From assembly GCA_045107045.1 (NCBI GenBank), contig JBGCFR010000045.1, forward strand, positions 17,935 through 81,934: DNA of 64,000 nucleotides, given 5' to 3'. The DNA is from Putridiphycobacter sp045107045. GTDB taxonomy: Bacteria; Bacteroidota; Bacteroidia; Flavobacteriales_D; Crocinitomicaceae. Under the pieces are notes generated by a model, which made no database searches, had not been told where the DNA came from, and saw nothing but the letters and a program-made list of their open reading frames with translations. Each line of letters starts with the position of its first letter. The first letter of the stretch is position 1. Positions 43,975 through 53,816 of the stretch are shown here, piece by piece. The position numbers and the translations under genes are program-made.

Positions 43975-45319
43975 TATTATAGAGGAGATTGAGAGTAACT
44001 ACGATACTAAGAGTGTTGATCGCAATGGGTTAAATTTTTGGTTAGAATTTAGGAATCGGTTTTTTTATAGTCTTTCAATAGGAAAAGAATCAAATTTAAT
44101 AATTAATTCAAGTGTATACCTCAACGTTATTAGGTCTATTTTTTACGGTTTCTTCAATTGGTTCAAGGGTTACGACTGTTGGGTACTTAGCTCAAGTTTA
44201 AATCGTGTGGAATTACATAATGGGTATTATGACAAGTTGTTCGATTACCCCGCTTTAAAATTTAAAAAAACCTTGTTTATTGAATTAGCAACTAATGGGC
44301 ATTATAAAAGATCAAAAGTAATTTCAAAGCATATAGTATCAAGAGCACCATTAATTATGTTTGAGAAACTGATTTCATTGTTTATTTCAGTAAAAAAAAT
44401 TGATGTCTCGCTTTTAGATCTAATTCAACAAGAATATAAAACAGTTATTGACCCAAGTTATTCTATAAAAAAAATGGTGTCTCAATATAAAGCCATGAAG
44501 CTGCTATTACGACTGAAAAAACTCCCTAAAACAGTCTTTATTGCCCCCTTGTATATGTCTTTTGGATACGTTAAAGCTTTAAAAGAAAGGGGAGTGGTTG
44601 TTGTTGAAGCACAACATGGTGTAATTAACAAAGAGCATTTCGGATATAATTATCACACAGAATTTGATTCGAATTATTTTCCCGATTACTTATTGTCATT
44701 TGGCGAAAGAGAAAAGGAAGTATTTACAGAACACAATAAGTATATTGACTCCAATAAGGTATTTCCTGTTGGTAGTTTTTATATTGATTACGTTAATGAT
44801 AAATACAAATTGGATATTGATCACAGCAAATATCGATTGAGCTTGTCTGTATCTATGCAAGATTGTGGAATTGGAAGCAAAGTGCTGCCGTTTTTAATTT
44901 CAGTTTCTGAATTAAATAGAGATTGCTTGTTTTTATTAAAACCTCGTCGAACTTCAATTTCGGAGTACAAATCCAAGTATAAAATTCCAAGTAATATCGT
45001 TTTTGTGGAAGATTTGGATGTTTATCAGACCATTCTAAGTTCCGATTTCCATATCACAGCATATTCTTCATGTGCTCTAGAAGCACCGGCTCTAGGAGTT
45101 CAGAATATTTTGCTGAATATAGAAAATAAAGCCAAAGAGTATTATTTTGGAATTTTAGATGAAAACACAACATCATTCGTTGATACAGAGGAAGAGTTTA
45201 ATAATTTAATTTCTAATTTAACGTCTGAAATTAAACCAGAGGTTAAAGGGTTTCATACACAAATAATTAAAACTGACTATAAAAAGAATATTGATGAATT
45301 TTTCAAATTAGTACGTTAA
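43961..45319 (+). CDS. Putative GT-B-type glycosyltransferase, capsule-type
   Basis: A 452-residue soluble protein. Its second half has GVVVVEAQHGVINKEHFGYN, KVFPVGSFYIDYV and HITAYSSCALEAPALGVQ. This is the pattern of the C-terminal Rossmann domain of GT-B enzymes, where a serine-rich turn and glutamate bind the nucleotide-sugar phosphate. The 'AQHG' segment recalls capsule and polysialyl/teichoic-acid polymerases. I could not place it in a numbered GT family. It overlaps the polymerase gene by 14 bases and is followed by a second polymerase-like gene after 29 bases. Because a CMP-sugar synthetase is encoded nearby, it might transfer a nonulosonic acid, but that is an inference. Confidence 0.55.
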   Translation: MKINSIIEEIESNYDTKSVDRNGLNFWLEFRNRFFYSLSIGKESNLIINSSVYLNVIRSIFYGFFNWFKGYDCWVLSSSLNRVELHNGYYDKLFDYPALKFKKTLFIELATNGHYKRSKVISKHIVSRAPLIMFEKLISLFISVKKIDVSLLDLIQQEYKTVIDPSYSIKKMVSQYKAMKLLLRLKKLPKTVFIAPLYMSFGYVKALKERGVVVVEAQHGVINKEHFGYNYHTEFDSNYFPDYLLSFGEREKEVFTEHNKYIDSNKVFPVGSFYIDYVNDKYKLDIDHSKYRLSLSVSMQDCGIGSKVLPFLISVSELNRDCLFLLKPRRTSISEYKSKYKIPSNIVFVEDLDVYQTILSSDFHITAYSSCALEAPALGVQNILLNIENKAKEYYFGILDENTTSFVDTEEEFNNLISNLTSEIKPEVKGFHTQIIKTDYKKNIDEFFKLVR

Positions 45320-45348
45320 ATATTTAACGAATTAATAGACAATATGCA

Positions 45349-46563
45349 ATGGTAGACCATATCAAAAACTATTTAGAGAGAATAAGCATTGGATTGTTGT
45401 CAATCATTGTTTTCCTTTTCCCTATCCATCAAAAAATTATTTCTCCATTTATCGTTTTATGGATAGTTTTTACAGTCACTTATTTGATTCTAATTAAACC
45501 AAAGTTTACTTTTAGTAAATCATTCCTAGGTCTACTTGTGTTCTATTTTTTTTTAATTATTGGGTTGTTGTGGACCGACAATTTAGACTCGGGAATATTT
45601 GATTTAGAAGTTAAATTATCATTGGCTATATTTCCATTATTTATGTTGTTTTTACAATATGAACTGAAGTCTATAAAATGGATAATTTATGCGTTCTTTC
45701 TGGGTCTATTAATCGGGAGTTTTATTTTGCTATTTGGCGCCACCGAGCGATTTTTAATGTACCCTAGCTATACCTATTATTTTTATATTCAATTGTCAGA
45801 TCATATTCATCCTACATATATGTCCTTGTATTATGCAGTAGCCATTGGTATAATATTAGCTGATTTAAGCAGAGTTAAAACTTTGTTCTTTAAAAATAAA
45901 GTACTTGCAGTTTTAATAGTTTCCTATTTTTCTGTTTACAATTTCTTACTATTGTCTAAGGTTGGAATTATTGCAACTTTACTTATTATTCTAGTTTTTC
46001 TTGTAAGGTGGTCTATTATAAATCAAAGAATCCTATACCTAGCTTCTGTTATGCTGCTTATTGGAATAGTTTCTTACACTTCTTACGAGAAGTCAAGTTA
46101 TTTTAAGCAAAGAATGAATGAACTGGTCTCCGGTTTAATAGTAAGTGATAAAAATCCGAATAATGGTTCAACTGGGATTCGGCTACAAATATGGGGAGAG
46201 AGTACTCACTTGATCAAGGAAAAGCCAATTTTTGGATATGGAACGGGAGATGTTAAAGATGTTTTAGTGAATCAATATAATAAAGTTGGGATGATAAAGG
46301 CTTCGGAAACTAGTCTAAATGCCCATAATCAATTCTTTCAGATAGCAATTTCTCTTGGTTTAACTGGTCTACTGTTATTTATTTTCATTTTGTATGAAGC
46401 AGTAAAAACTGGAATCAAAAATCATAATGTTTTTATTGTTAATTTTGTTTTACTATTTTGTTTATTCTTCATTACAGAATCAATGCTAGAAACCCAAGCC
46501 GGTACAATTTTCTTTGGACTTTTCTTTAGTTTATTGAGTCAAAAAGCACTTACGGAAAAATGA
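45349..46563 (+). CDS. O-antigen ligase / polymerase family membrane protein
   Basis: A 404-residue protein with about eleven membrane segments. Its periplasmic loop includes FGYGTGDVKDVLVNQY and LNAHNQFFQIAISLGLTG, the signature of the Wzy/WaaL superfamily (G-x-G-x-G turn and NAH(N/S)). With the first gene of the locus and the gene at 6797-8227, the window encodes three members. One may be the polymerase and another the ligase. It overlaps the following glycosyltransferase gene by 4 bases. Confidence 0.85.
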   Translation: MVDHIKNYLERISIGLLSIIVFLFPIHQKIISPFIVLWIVFTVTYLILIKPKFTFSKSFLGLLVFYFFLIIGLLWTDNLDSGIFDLEVKLSLAIFPLFMLFLQYELKSIKWIIYAFFLGLLIGSFILLFGATERFLMYPSYTYYFYIQLSDHIHPTYMSLYYAVAIGIILADLSRVKTLFFKNKVLAVLIVSYFSVYNFLLLSKVGIIATLLIILVFLVRWSIINQRILYLASVMLLIGIVSYTSYEKSSYFKQRMNELVSGLIVSDKNPNNGSTGIRLQIWGESTHLIKEKPIFGYGTGDVKDVLVNQYNKVGMIKASETSLNAHNQFFQIAISLGLTGLLLFIFILYEAVKTGIKNHNVFIVNFVLLFCLFFITESMLETQAGTIFFGLFFSLLSQKALTEK

Positions 46564-47795
46564 GACTTCTAATTTTAACGCAGTATTTCCCACCTGAAAC
46601 AGGCGCACCCCAAAATAGGTTAATTGAATTAGCACTTCGATTAAAATCCAAAGATGTAGATGTTGAAATTCTTACGGCAATGCCTAATTACCCTAAAATG
46701 GAAATTTTTGAGGCGTATAAAGGCAAAAAGAGGGTTGATGAGGTAATGGAAGGGATGAAAGTTTATCGTTCTAGAATTTTTGTCTCAAAAAGTAAAGGGA
46801 TAGTAAAAAGACTTCTAAATTATTTTTCATTTGTTTTTACTTCCTATTTAAGGGGGAGAAAACTCGGGGAGTATGACTATATCCTATGCGAATCGCCACC
46901 TCTTTTTTTAGGGTATTCAGCAACCAGATTGGCAAAAAAACTGAAGGCTAAATTAATTTTCAATGTTTCAGATTTATGGCCCGAAAGTGCTGAAAAAATG
47001 GATATTGTCACCAATAAATTCTTTTTGAAATTGGCATATAATTTGGAAGCGAAATTGTATAAAAAATCATTTTTGGTAACAGGCCAAACACAAGGAATAG
47101 TAAAGGATATTAAAACAAGATTTCCTGAAAAAGAAGTTTACTGGTTACCAAATGGAGTTGATGTTTCAAAATATGACTCTTCCAAAGTGACACCTTATGG
47201 TTTTAGAGATAAATACAATATTGATAAAGATGACATTGTGTTCTTTTACGGCGGAATAATAGGGCATGCACAAGGTTTAGAGTTAATTGTAAATGTGGCA
47301 AAGCGATTTCAAAACAAACCAATTAAATTTATTTTAATGGGTAGCGGGCCTGAAAAAGATAAACTAATATCTCTCCAGTCTTCTTTAAATGCAGATAACG
47401 TCATATTCTCTGACCCAGTTGGAAGGAATGAAATAGGAAGTGTAATAAAGGAGATAGACATTTCACTTGTTCCTCTCAGAAAATTAGATTTATTTAAAGG
47501 CGCAATACCATCAAAAATATTTGAAATTTTGGCTATGGAAAAACCAATTCTTTTAGGAGTTGATGGTGAGGCCAGAGAGCTTTTTATCGAAACAGGAAAT
47601 GCAGGATGGTATTTTGAACCGGAAAATATTGATGAATTGGAAGAGAAAATTAATGACTTACTTTTGGATAAATCAAAAATTAAACAAAAGGGAGTTAATG
47701 GACGTGAATATGTTGCAAAGCATTTCAATAGAGACATTATTGTGGGAAATTTCTATAATTTCTTAATTAGTATGGATAAAAAAAACACTAACTAA
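46560..47795 (+). CDS. Glycosyltransferase family 4 (WbuB-like)
   Basis: A 411-residue cytoplasmic glycosyltransferase with the GT-B fold. The N-terminus MRLLILTQYFPPETGAPQNR and the TAMPNYPK segment are typical of WbuB-type enzymes. The conserved HAQGLELIVNVAKRF block, LMGSGPEKDKL, and the E-x7-E region at PSKIFEILAMEKPILLG close the donor site. WbuB-type enzymes often transfer a 6-deoxy-amino sugar in O-antigen synthesis. It overlaps the preceding gene by 4 bases and is separated from the next by 71 bases. Confidence 0.9.
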   Translation: MRLLILTQYFPPETGAPQNRLIELALRLKSKDVDVEILTAMPNYPKMEIFEAYKGKKRVDEVMEGMKVYRSRIFVSKSKGIVKRLLNYFSFVFTSYLRGRKLGEYDYILCESPPLFLGYSATRLAKKLKAKLIFNVSDLWPESAEKMDIVTNKFFLKLAYNLEAKLYKKSFLVTGQTQGIVKDIKTRFPEKEVYWLPNGVDVSKYDSSKVTPYGFRDKYNIDKDDIVFFYGGIIGHAQGLELIVNVAKRFQNKPIKFILMGSGPEKDKLISLQSSLNADNVIFSDPVGRNEIGSVIKEIDISLVPLRKLDLFKGAIPSKIFEILAMEKPILLGVDGEARELFIETGNAGWYFEPENIDELEEKINDLLLDKSKIKQKGVNGREYVAKHFNRDIIVGNFYNFLISMDKKNTN

Positions 47796-47866
47796 ATAAC
47801 AAATACTACTTTTATACAAAGAACCTAATAACCCTTGCCATTTAAAATAAATGATCGATTAGTACT

Positions 47867-49513
47867 ATGAATATTTTAGTTGTGATACCAGCAAGAGGTG
47901 GCTCGAAGGGAATTCCAAGAAAAAATCTAAGATTACTTGGCGGCAAGCCCTTAATTTATTATTCTATTAAAAACGCTTTAAATTCTAAGTACTCATTGGA
48001 CGTTTATGTTTCAAGTGATGATGATGAGATACTGAATACGGCTCAAAAAATAGGGGCTAAAACACATCAAAGAAACCCTAATATTGCAGATGACAAAACA
48101 ACCTTAGATCCCGTTATTTACAACACATATTTATATGCGAAAAAAGTTGAGCAGAAGGATTTTGAGTTAGTTGTTACTATGCAGGCAACTTCTCCATTAC
48201 TATCCACAAACTCACTTGATAAAGCAATTGGAAAAATAATTGAAGATAGTACAATAGATACAGTTATCGCTGCAAAAGACAATACCCATTTATCATGGAA
48301 AAAAGAAAATGGCAAATTTCTTCCAAATTATACTGAACGACTCAATAGACAATATTTGACACCGGAATATACAGAGACTGGTGCATTTTTAATTACCAGA
48401 AATTCTATTATTTCTGAAAATAATAGAATAGGTAAAAATGTTGAATTAGGGTTGTTAGAAGGTGGTGAAGAAATAGATATTGATACCTATGAAGATTGGA
48501 ATTTATGTGAGTATTATTTAAAAAGGAAACACATTTTATTTGTTGTGACAGGAAATAGCAAGGTTGGACTTGGTCATGTGTATAACACATTACTAATTGC
48601 AAATGATATTTTGAACCACCAAATATCATTTTTAGTTGATAAAGAAAGTGAATTGGCGTTTGAAAAAATTCAGTCAAAAAATTACCCTGTTCAAATTCAA
48701 AAGTCAGATAGTATCATTGACGACATTAATGATATTGCACCTCAAATCATTATTAATGACAGGTTAGATACCAGCAATGACTATGTGAATTGTTTAAAGG
48801 AAAAAAAATATGTGGTGATTAATTTTGAGGACTTGGGCTCAGGGAGTCTAAATGCCAATTTGGTCATCAATGCTATTTACCCAGAAAAAAAAATAATTAA
48901 AAACCATTTTTATGGACAGGACTATTTTATTCTAAGAGACGAATTCATTTTATCAGACGAAAAAACGGTCACACAAAAGGTAAAAAGTGTACTAGTTACT
49001 TTTGGGGGAGTCGACCCCAATAATTATACTAAAAAAGTGATTGAAACGATTCATAAATATTGTACTGAAAATAAAATTAGCATAAATATTATTGCTGGTT
49101 TCGGCTATGAAAAATTTGATACTTTAAAAGGCTTTTCAAGTATCAATGTTTTAAAAAATGTGTCCAATATATCAGACTATATGTTAGAAGCCGACTTGAT
49201 ATTTACTTCCGCTGGAAGAACGGTGTATGAGGTAGCTAGTATAGGTACACCTACTATCGTGTTGGAACAAAACGAAAGAGAATCTACTCACTTTTTTGCC
49301 TCAAATAACTATGGTTTTTTTAACTTAGGCCTAGGGTATAATTTAAGTAACGAAGAATTATTTAAGGAGTTTACTAAACTTGTAAATTCGTTTGATTTGA
49401 GGAATGAAATGAGTAGCCGGATGAAAAATCAAGACCTAAAATCCGGGAGAAATAGGGTGCAAAAATTAATACAAGAAATTATACAGGATTATGAGAATAT
49501 CAGAGTTGATTAG
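47867..49513 (+). CDS. Fused CMP-sugar synthetase and PseG-like UDP-sugar hydrolase
   Basis: A 548-residue fusion. The N-terminal part (about 1-220) is an acylneuraminate cytidylyltransferase of the NeuA/PseF/LegF/SpsF type: VIPARGGSKGIPRKNLRLL, TMQATSPLL, and a C-terminal EEIDIDTYEDW motif. The C-terminal part (about 221-548) resembles PseG/SpsG: GLGHVYNTLLIA, SVLVTFGGVDPNN and FTSAGRTVYEVASIGTPTIV, a GT-B-like fold that removes UDP from an activated diacetamido sugar. In pseudaminic acid synthesis these are separate steps (hydrolysis of UDP-sugar and CMP activation). The NeuB-family synthase that acts between them is the next gene, overlapping by 23 bases. Which nonulosonic acid is made cannot be decided from the sequence. 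Confidence 0.82.
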   Translation: MNILVVIPARGGSKGIPRKNLRLLGGKPLIYYSIKNALNSKYSLDVYVSSDDDEILNTAQKIGAKTHQRNPNIADDKTTLDPVIYNTYLYAKKVEQKDFELVVTMQATSPLLSTNSLDKAIGKIIEDSTIDTVIAAKDNTHLSWKKENGKFLPNYTERLNRQYLTPEYTETGAFLITRNSIISENNRIGKNVELGLLEGGEEIDIDTYEDWNLCEYYLKRKHILFVVTGNSKVGLGHVYNTLLIANDILNHQISFLVDKESELAFEKIQSKNYPVQIQKSDSIIDDINDIAPQIIINDRLDTSNDYVNCLKEKKYVVINFEDLGSGSLNANLVINAIYPEKKIIKNHFYGQDYFILRDEFILSDEKTVTQKVKSVLVTFGGVDPNNYTKKVIETIHKYCTENKISINIIAGFGYEKFDTLKGFSSINVLKNVSNISDYMLEADLIFTSAGRTVYEVASIGTPTIVLEQNERESTHFFASNNYGFFNLGLGYNLSNEELFKEFTKLVNSFDLRNEMSSRMKNQDLKSGRNRVQKLIQEIIQDYENIRVD

Positions 49514-50546
49514 TAAGGGAGTTGATAAGAATTCACCTATAGTAATACCATACATGATTGCTGAAGTAGGGGTAAATCATGAAGGCTCTATGGAAACAGC
49601 TAAAAGATTAGTACGTGAGGCCAAAGAAGGCGGAGCACATGCTGTTAAATTTCAATCCTATAAAGCTGAAACATTAGCTTCGAAACACTCACCTGCCTAC
49701 TGGGATACTACACAGGAACCAACAACATCTCAATTTGAATTATTTAAAAAACACGATTCTTTTTGGAAAGATGAAATGCAAGAATTAAAAGATTATTGTG
49801 ATGAAGTTGGTATTGAATTCATGAGTACACCATTTGATATTGAGTCGGCAGATTTTTTGAATGATATGATGGATGTTTATAAAATATCATCTTCCGATAT
49901 TACCAATAAACCCTTTATTCAATATATGTGCGGTTTTGGCAAGCCAATCATTTTGTCTACTGGAGCCAGTAGTTTAGCAGAGGTGCAGGATGCGGTAAAT
50001 TGGATTAATGAATTTAATGTACCACTAGCTCTTTTGCACTGCGTTTTGAATTACCCTACACCTGATGAAAATGCAAATCTTGGAATGATTTCAGGCTTAA
50101 AAGACGCGTTTCCAAATAATATTATTGGCTATTCTGATCATACATTACCAAAAGATATGAAAGTGTGTGAAATGGCAACTATGCTAGGTTCAGTGATCAT
50201 TGAAAAACATTTTACACACGATAAAACTTTACCAGGTAATGATCATTACCATGCTATGGATAAAGAAGATTTAAAAATGTTTAACTCAAATCTTGAAGCC
50301 ACTTTTAAAATTCTTGGAAACTTTAAAGTTGAAGCTTTAGCAGATGAAGATAAAGCAAGAGAGCATGCCAGAAGAAGTTTGGTTGCGAAAAGAAGTATTC
50401 CTAAAGGCAAAGTAATTGAAAAAGATGATTTAACTTTTAAAAGACCTGCACACGGTATTAGTCCTAAATTTATTGATGATGTTGTAGGTAAGGTTGCTAA
50501 AATAGATATAGCTGAAGATGATATAATCATTAAAGATTTAATATGA
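49491..50546 (+). CDS. NeuB-family nonulosonic acid synthase (NeuB/PseI/LegI)
   Basis: A 351-residue enzyme condensing phosphoenolpyruvate with a six-carbon amino sugar to form a nine-carbon acidic sugar. The N-terminal TIM-barrel has AEVGVNHEGSMETAKRLV, FQSYKAETLA, LSTGASSLAEV and EKHFTHDKTLPGNDH, which bind PEP and metal. The antifreeze/SAF domain is at about 285-351 (RSLVAKRSIPKGKVI ... KRPAHGISP). The length matches. The start at 49491 overlaps the upstream gene by 23 bases, consistent with translational coupling. The next Met (residue 22) would cut into the fold. It sits between the fused synthetase and the pyruvyltransferase. Confidence 0.9.
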   Translation: MRISELISKGVDKNSPIVIPYMIAEVGVNHEGSMETAKRLVREAKEGGAHAVKFQSYKAETLASKHSPAYWDTTQEPTTSQFELFKKHDSFWKDEMQELKDYCDEVGIEFMSTPFDIESADFLNDMMDVYKISSSDITNKPFIQYMCGFGKPIILSTGASSLAEVQDAVNWINEFNVPLALLHCVLNYPTPDENANLGMISGLKDAFPNNIIGYSDHTLPKDMKVCEMATMLGSVIIEKHFTHDKTLPGNDHYHAMDKEDLKMFNSNLEATFKILGNFKVEALADEDKAREHARRSLVAKRSIPKGKVIEKDDLTFKRPAHGISPKFIDDVVGKVAKIDIAEDDIIIKDLI

Positions 50547-51688
50547 AAAATCAATTTGTAATTCTTACTGGGAGTAAAAATAATGCAGGTGATTATTTAA
50601 TTAAATTGAGAGCTAAGCAGTTGTTTGCAAACTTAAGACCTGATAGGGAGATTATAGATATTAATGGATGGGAAACATTGACTGAAGAGAATTTGAAAAT
50701 TGTTAATGATTCGAGAGCTTTAATTTTAATGGGTGGCCCTGCTTTAGTAGAGAATATGTTGCCAAACGTTTACGGAATTTCAGATGCTTTAGACAAAATA
50801 AAAGTGCCCATTATTATGATGGGACTTGGTTGGAAATCTGTTCAAGGAAATTGGGAAAATACTTATTCATATAAGTTAAGTCCTATCACTAACAAACTAG
50901 TTCAACTTGTAAGTAATTCTGGTTTCCTCTCAAGCGTAAGAGATTATCATACATTAAATTCGTTAAGGTTTAATAATTGTGATTCTGTTTTAATGACTGG
51001 TTGTCCTGCATATTATGATGAGCAATTTATTGGAACTGATTTTAATGCTAAACCAGTTGAAAAAGTAGCTTTTTCATTAGGTGTTTCATTTGTGGAGTCA
51101 CCTTCAATGGAAAAATTGATGAAAGAAAACATCTTAGCATGTAGGTCAAAATTTGCCGATAAATCATTTGAAGTTGTTTTTCATCATTCTTTAGATAGAG
51201 AAAAATTTAAGGGTGCTTATCAACCTGCATCAACTCATGTAAAAAAGCATCATTTATTTGTGGACTGGCTTGAAGCAAATAAAATTAAATATGTTGACAT
51301 TTCTGGGAGTGCTGAAAACCTAATGAATTACTATTCACAAGTAGATTTACATATAGGATACCGAGTGCATGCTCATATTTTTATGAATAGCACGGCTAGA
51401 CAAACCATTTTAATCAGTGAGGATGGAAGAGCGAAAGGAGTTAAAGGTGCAATTGGAGGAATTGTTTTAAACGGATATTCTCATTTTAAGAATGGATTTA
51501 TTTCGAAAGTCTTTAATCGCCTGTTTTCATTTTATGATAGATTTTCTTCAAATATATATTTGACAAAAGAATTATTAGCAGAAATTGACTATGAAGAAAA
51601 AACTGAGTTTTCAAGAATGAAAAATTCGAGAAAGACAATTGATAGTAATTATTTAATTATGCAACAATTTTTAAAGCAATTGCCTTAG
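50543..51688 (+). CDS. Polysaccharide pyruvyltransferase-family protein
   Basis: A 381-residue protein with the pyruvyltransferase (PF04230-type) outline: NQFVILTGSKNNAGDYLIKL at the start, IIMMGLGWKSVQGNWENTYS, and near the end HIGYRVHAHIFMNSTARQTI with the conserved arginine-histidine pair. Relatives add a pyruvate ketal from PEP to a sugar, giving an acidic residue on the polysaccharide. Some members act on other substrates, so the reaction is inferred. It overlaps the NeuB-family gene by 4 bases (ATGA) and is followed by the flippase gene after 3 bases. Confidence 0.8.
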   Translation: MKNQFVILTGSKNNAGDYLIKLRAKQLFANLRPDREIIDINGWETLTEENLKIVNDSRALILMGGPALVENMLPNVYGISDALDKIKVPIIMMGLGWKSVQGNWENTYSYKLSPITNKLVQLVSNSGFLSSVRDYHTLNSLRFNNCDSVLMTGCPAYYDEQFIGTDFNAKPVEKVAFSLGVSFVESPSMEKLMKENILACRSKFADKSFEVVFHHSLDREKFKGAYQPASTHVKKHHLFVDWLEANKIKYVDISGSAENLMNYYSQVDLHIGYRVHAHIFMNSTARQTILISEDGRAKGVKGAIGGIVLNGYSHFKNGFISKVFNRLFSFYDRFSSNIYLTKELLAEIDYEEKTEFSRMKNSRKTIDSNYLIMQQFLKQLP

Positions 51689-51691
51689 TCA

Positions 51692-52930
51692 ATGAAGGTA
51701 ATTCAAAATTCAATTATCTATTTAGGAGGTAGCGTTTTAAATAAAGCTATTCCTTTTTTGTTATTACCAGTACTTACAAAGTATTTGACACCAGAGGAAT
51801 ATGGAATACTTTCAATTTTCCAGCTCATGATTGCATTTTTTTCTGCATTCGTAGGTATGAATATGTCAATGAACATTTCGAAAAACTTTTTCAAATATTC
51901 TAAGGAGCAAACAGCATTAATGATTGGGAATATTCTATTAATCCTTTTAGCAACTCTCGTGTTTTACACAATGGTAACCTTTGGTCTATCATTTTTTTAT
52001 GACAAAATCTTTTCTGTCCCTACCAATTGGATTATTGTTGTACCTGTAATTAGTTTTATGCTGATGGTAAACACTATGAATTTAACGATTTTAAGAAACG
52101 AAGAGAAGGCTGTGCTATTTGGGATTTTTGAAATTCTTAATACAGCAGTAAACATGGGAGTAACTATATTACTATTGTTGGCCTATAATTATGGTTGGTA
52201 TGCTCAAGCAATAGGGGTTATAATAGCCTATTCAATTTTCTTTATAGTCTCACTTTTGTACATGAACAAGTATAGGTTTATTACACTTAAACTCAGTAAA
52301 GGGGAAGTGAATAAGGTTCTTAAATTGTCTGTACCTTTAATTCCGCATGTTCTTGGTGGGATTGTTTTGGCATTGAGCGATCGTTTATTTATTGAACAAA
52401 TGATTAGTGTAAAAATGGCTGGAATCTACTCCGTTGGATATACTTTTGGAATGGTTGTGATTTTGTTTACTGATGCTTTTATTAAAGCATGGTCCCCTTG
52501 GTTCTATCGTATGTTATCGGACCCTACAGATGCCAAAAAAAAGAGAATTGTTAAGTATAGCTACCTGTATATTCTTGGTACGTTTGCCGTTGCTTTTGGC
52601 ATCTCAATTTTTGCAAAGTATGTTTTGCCATACGTAGTTGACGATAGATATAGTGCGGCAAGCAAATACATATTTTGGGTGGCAATGGGTTATGCAGTTC
52701 ATGGGGTTTATAAAATATTTTTCCCTTATTTAGTGCACATCAATAAAACGGCCTTTTTAGGTTTAAGCACAGTGATTGCCGCTATCCTCAATTTAATATT
52801 CAATTATTTTTTAATCCGTGAATATGGTGCAATTGGAGCTGCCTACGCCACAGTTTTAGCTTTTCTAGTAAGTGCAATTTTGGTCTTTTGGTATCAAAAT
52901 AAGCACTATAAAATGCCATGGATAAAGTAG
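51692..52930 (+). CDS. Polysaccharide flippase, Wzx/MATE-like
   Basis: A 412-residue membrane protein with twelve or so hydrophobic segments. It shows the polysaccharide biosynthesis (PST/Wzx) features NSIIYLGGSVLNKAIPFLLLP and YLTPEEYGILSIFQ at the N-terminus and GAIGAAYATVLAFLVSAILV at the C-terminus. It moves undecaprenyl-linked repeat units across the inner membrane. It is the last plus-strand gene before the fatty-acid hydroxylase gene, which converges with it, the two stops being one base apart without a terminator. Confidence 0.88.
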   Translation: MKVIQNSIIYLGGSVLNKAIPFLLLPVLTKYLTPEEYGILSIFQLMIAFFSAFVGMNMSMNISKNFFKYSKEQTALMIGNILLILLATLVFYTMVTFGLSFFYDKIFSVPTNWIIVVPVISFMLMVNTMNLTILRNEEKAVLFGIFEILNTAVNMGVTILLLLAYNYGWYAQAIGVIIAYSIFFIVSLLYMNKYRFITLKLSKGEVNKVLKLSVPLIPHVLGGIVLALSDRLFIEQMISVKMAGIYSVGYTFGMVVILFTDAFIKAWSPWFYRMLSDPTDAKKKRIVKYSYLYILGTFAVAFGISIFAKYVLPYVVDDRYSAASKYIFWVAMGYAVHGVYKIFFPYLVHINKTAFLGLSTVIAAILNLIFNYFLIREYGAIGAAYATVLAFLVSAILVFWYQNKHYKMPWIK

Positions 52931-52931
52931 T

Positions 52932-53801
52932 CTAGTCTTTCTTTCCTATAGGATAAATCAATTGTTTCCAAAAGTTAGATTTTGGAAAGTGTTCGTCGTT
53001 TTCAAACCCTATAGGAATATCACCACTCTCATGAGGAATGTAATTAGTATTAAATATGTAATCCCATAGACTTAAGCTTATGCCAAAGTTCATACCATGC
53101 TTTCGATTGGAAGGCAAATTTTTAGAATGATGCCACAAGTGCATCACAGAGTTGTTAAACACGTATTTTAATGGTCCCCAAGTAATCTTAACATTGGCAT
53201 GATTTAAATGGCCAATAGCGATAGTGATAAAGTGAATGATAAAGGCTTGTTCAGGTTCAAAACCACCAATAATCATTACGACCAATGTTTTAAATGGTTT
53301 ATAAAATATATTTTCCATCCAATGATACCTTAAATGGGCAGCAAATCCCATCTCTTTAACCGAATGATGTACTTTGTGAAATTGCCAAAGAAAATTGAAC
53401 CTATGCAATAATACATGAGTAAACCATTGCACAAAGTCATTTAAAATAAAAAATATAATTAATGAAATCCATGTTGGCCACTCCTTAATATTGAATAAAG
53501 CAATTTGATTAACATTACCGCCATAATAATTATTGACTAAGAAATATAGACCACTAATCGCAGAAGAAAAAATAAAAAAATTGAAAAACATATAGAATCC
53601 ATCTAACCAAAAATCCTTGCGGATCAATTTCTGGGTTTTACGCCAAGGAAACACTATTTCAAGACTATAAACTAACAAAGAAATTATAATTAAGCCGTAG
53701 AAATAATTATCGTACCATTCTACATTAAAAAATATTTGTTTATACACCCAATCAAAACTGCCTATCATTTTGTCGGTAAATTCTGTTAAAAAAGTGGTCA
53801 T
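52932..53801 (-). CDS. Sterol desaturase / fatty acid hydroxylase family protein
   Basis: A 289-residue membrane di-iron enzyme with four or five hydrophobic segments and the histidine boxes of the family: HVLLHR (about 138-143), HKVHHS, HLWHHSKN plus a fourth histidine near the C-terminus. These enzymes hydroxylate or desaturate lipids with O2. The substrate cannot be told; in Bacteroidota they may modify hydroxylated fatty acids or sphingolipid-like lipids. The gene is on the opposite strand from its surroundings and divides the polysaccharide locus. It has its own promoter candidate TACCTTTG (53817-53824), diverging from that of the next gene. Confidence 0.88.
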   Translation of the reverse strand: MTTFLTEFTDKMIGSFDWVYKQIFFNVEWYDNYFYGLIIISLLVYSLEIVFPWRKTQKLIRKDFWLDGFYMFFNFFIFSSAISGLYFLVNNYYGGNVNQIALFNIKEWPTWISLIIFFILNDFVQWFTHVLLHRFNFLWQFHKVHHSVKEMGFAAHLRYHWMENIFYKPFKTLVVMIIGGFEPEQAFIIHFITIAIGHLNHANVKITWGPLKYVFNNSVMHLWHHSKNLPSNRKHGMNFGISLSLWDYIFNTNYIPHESGDIPIGFENDEHFPKSNFWKQLIYPIGKKD

Positions 53802-53816
53802 GGTTGGAATTTAAAT

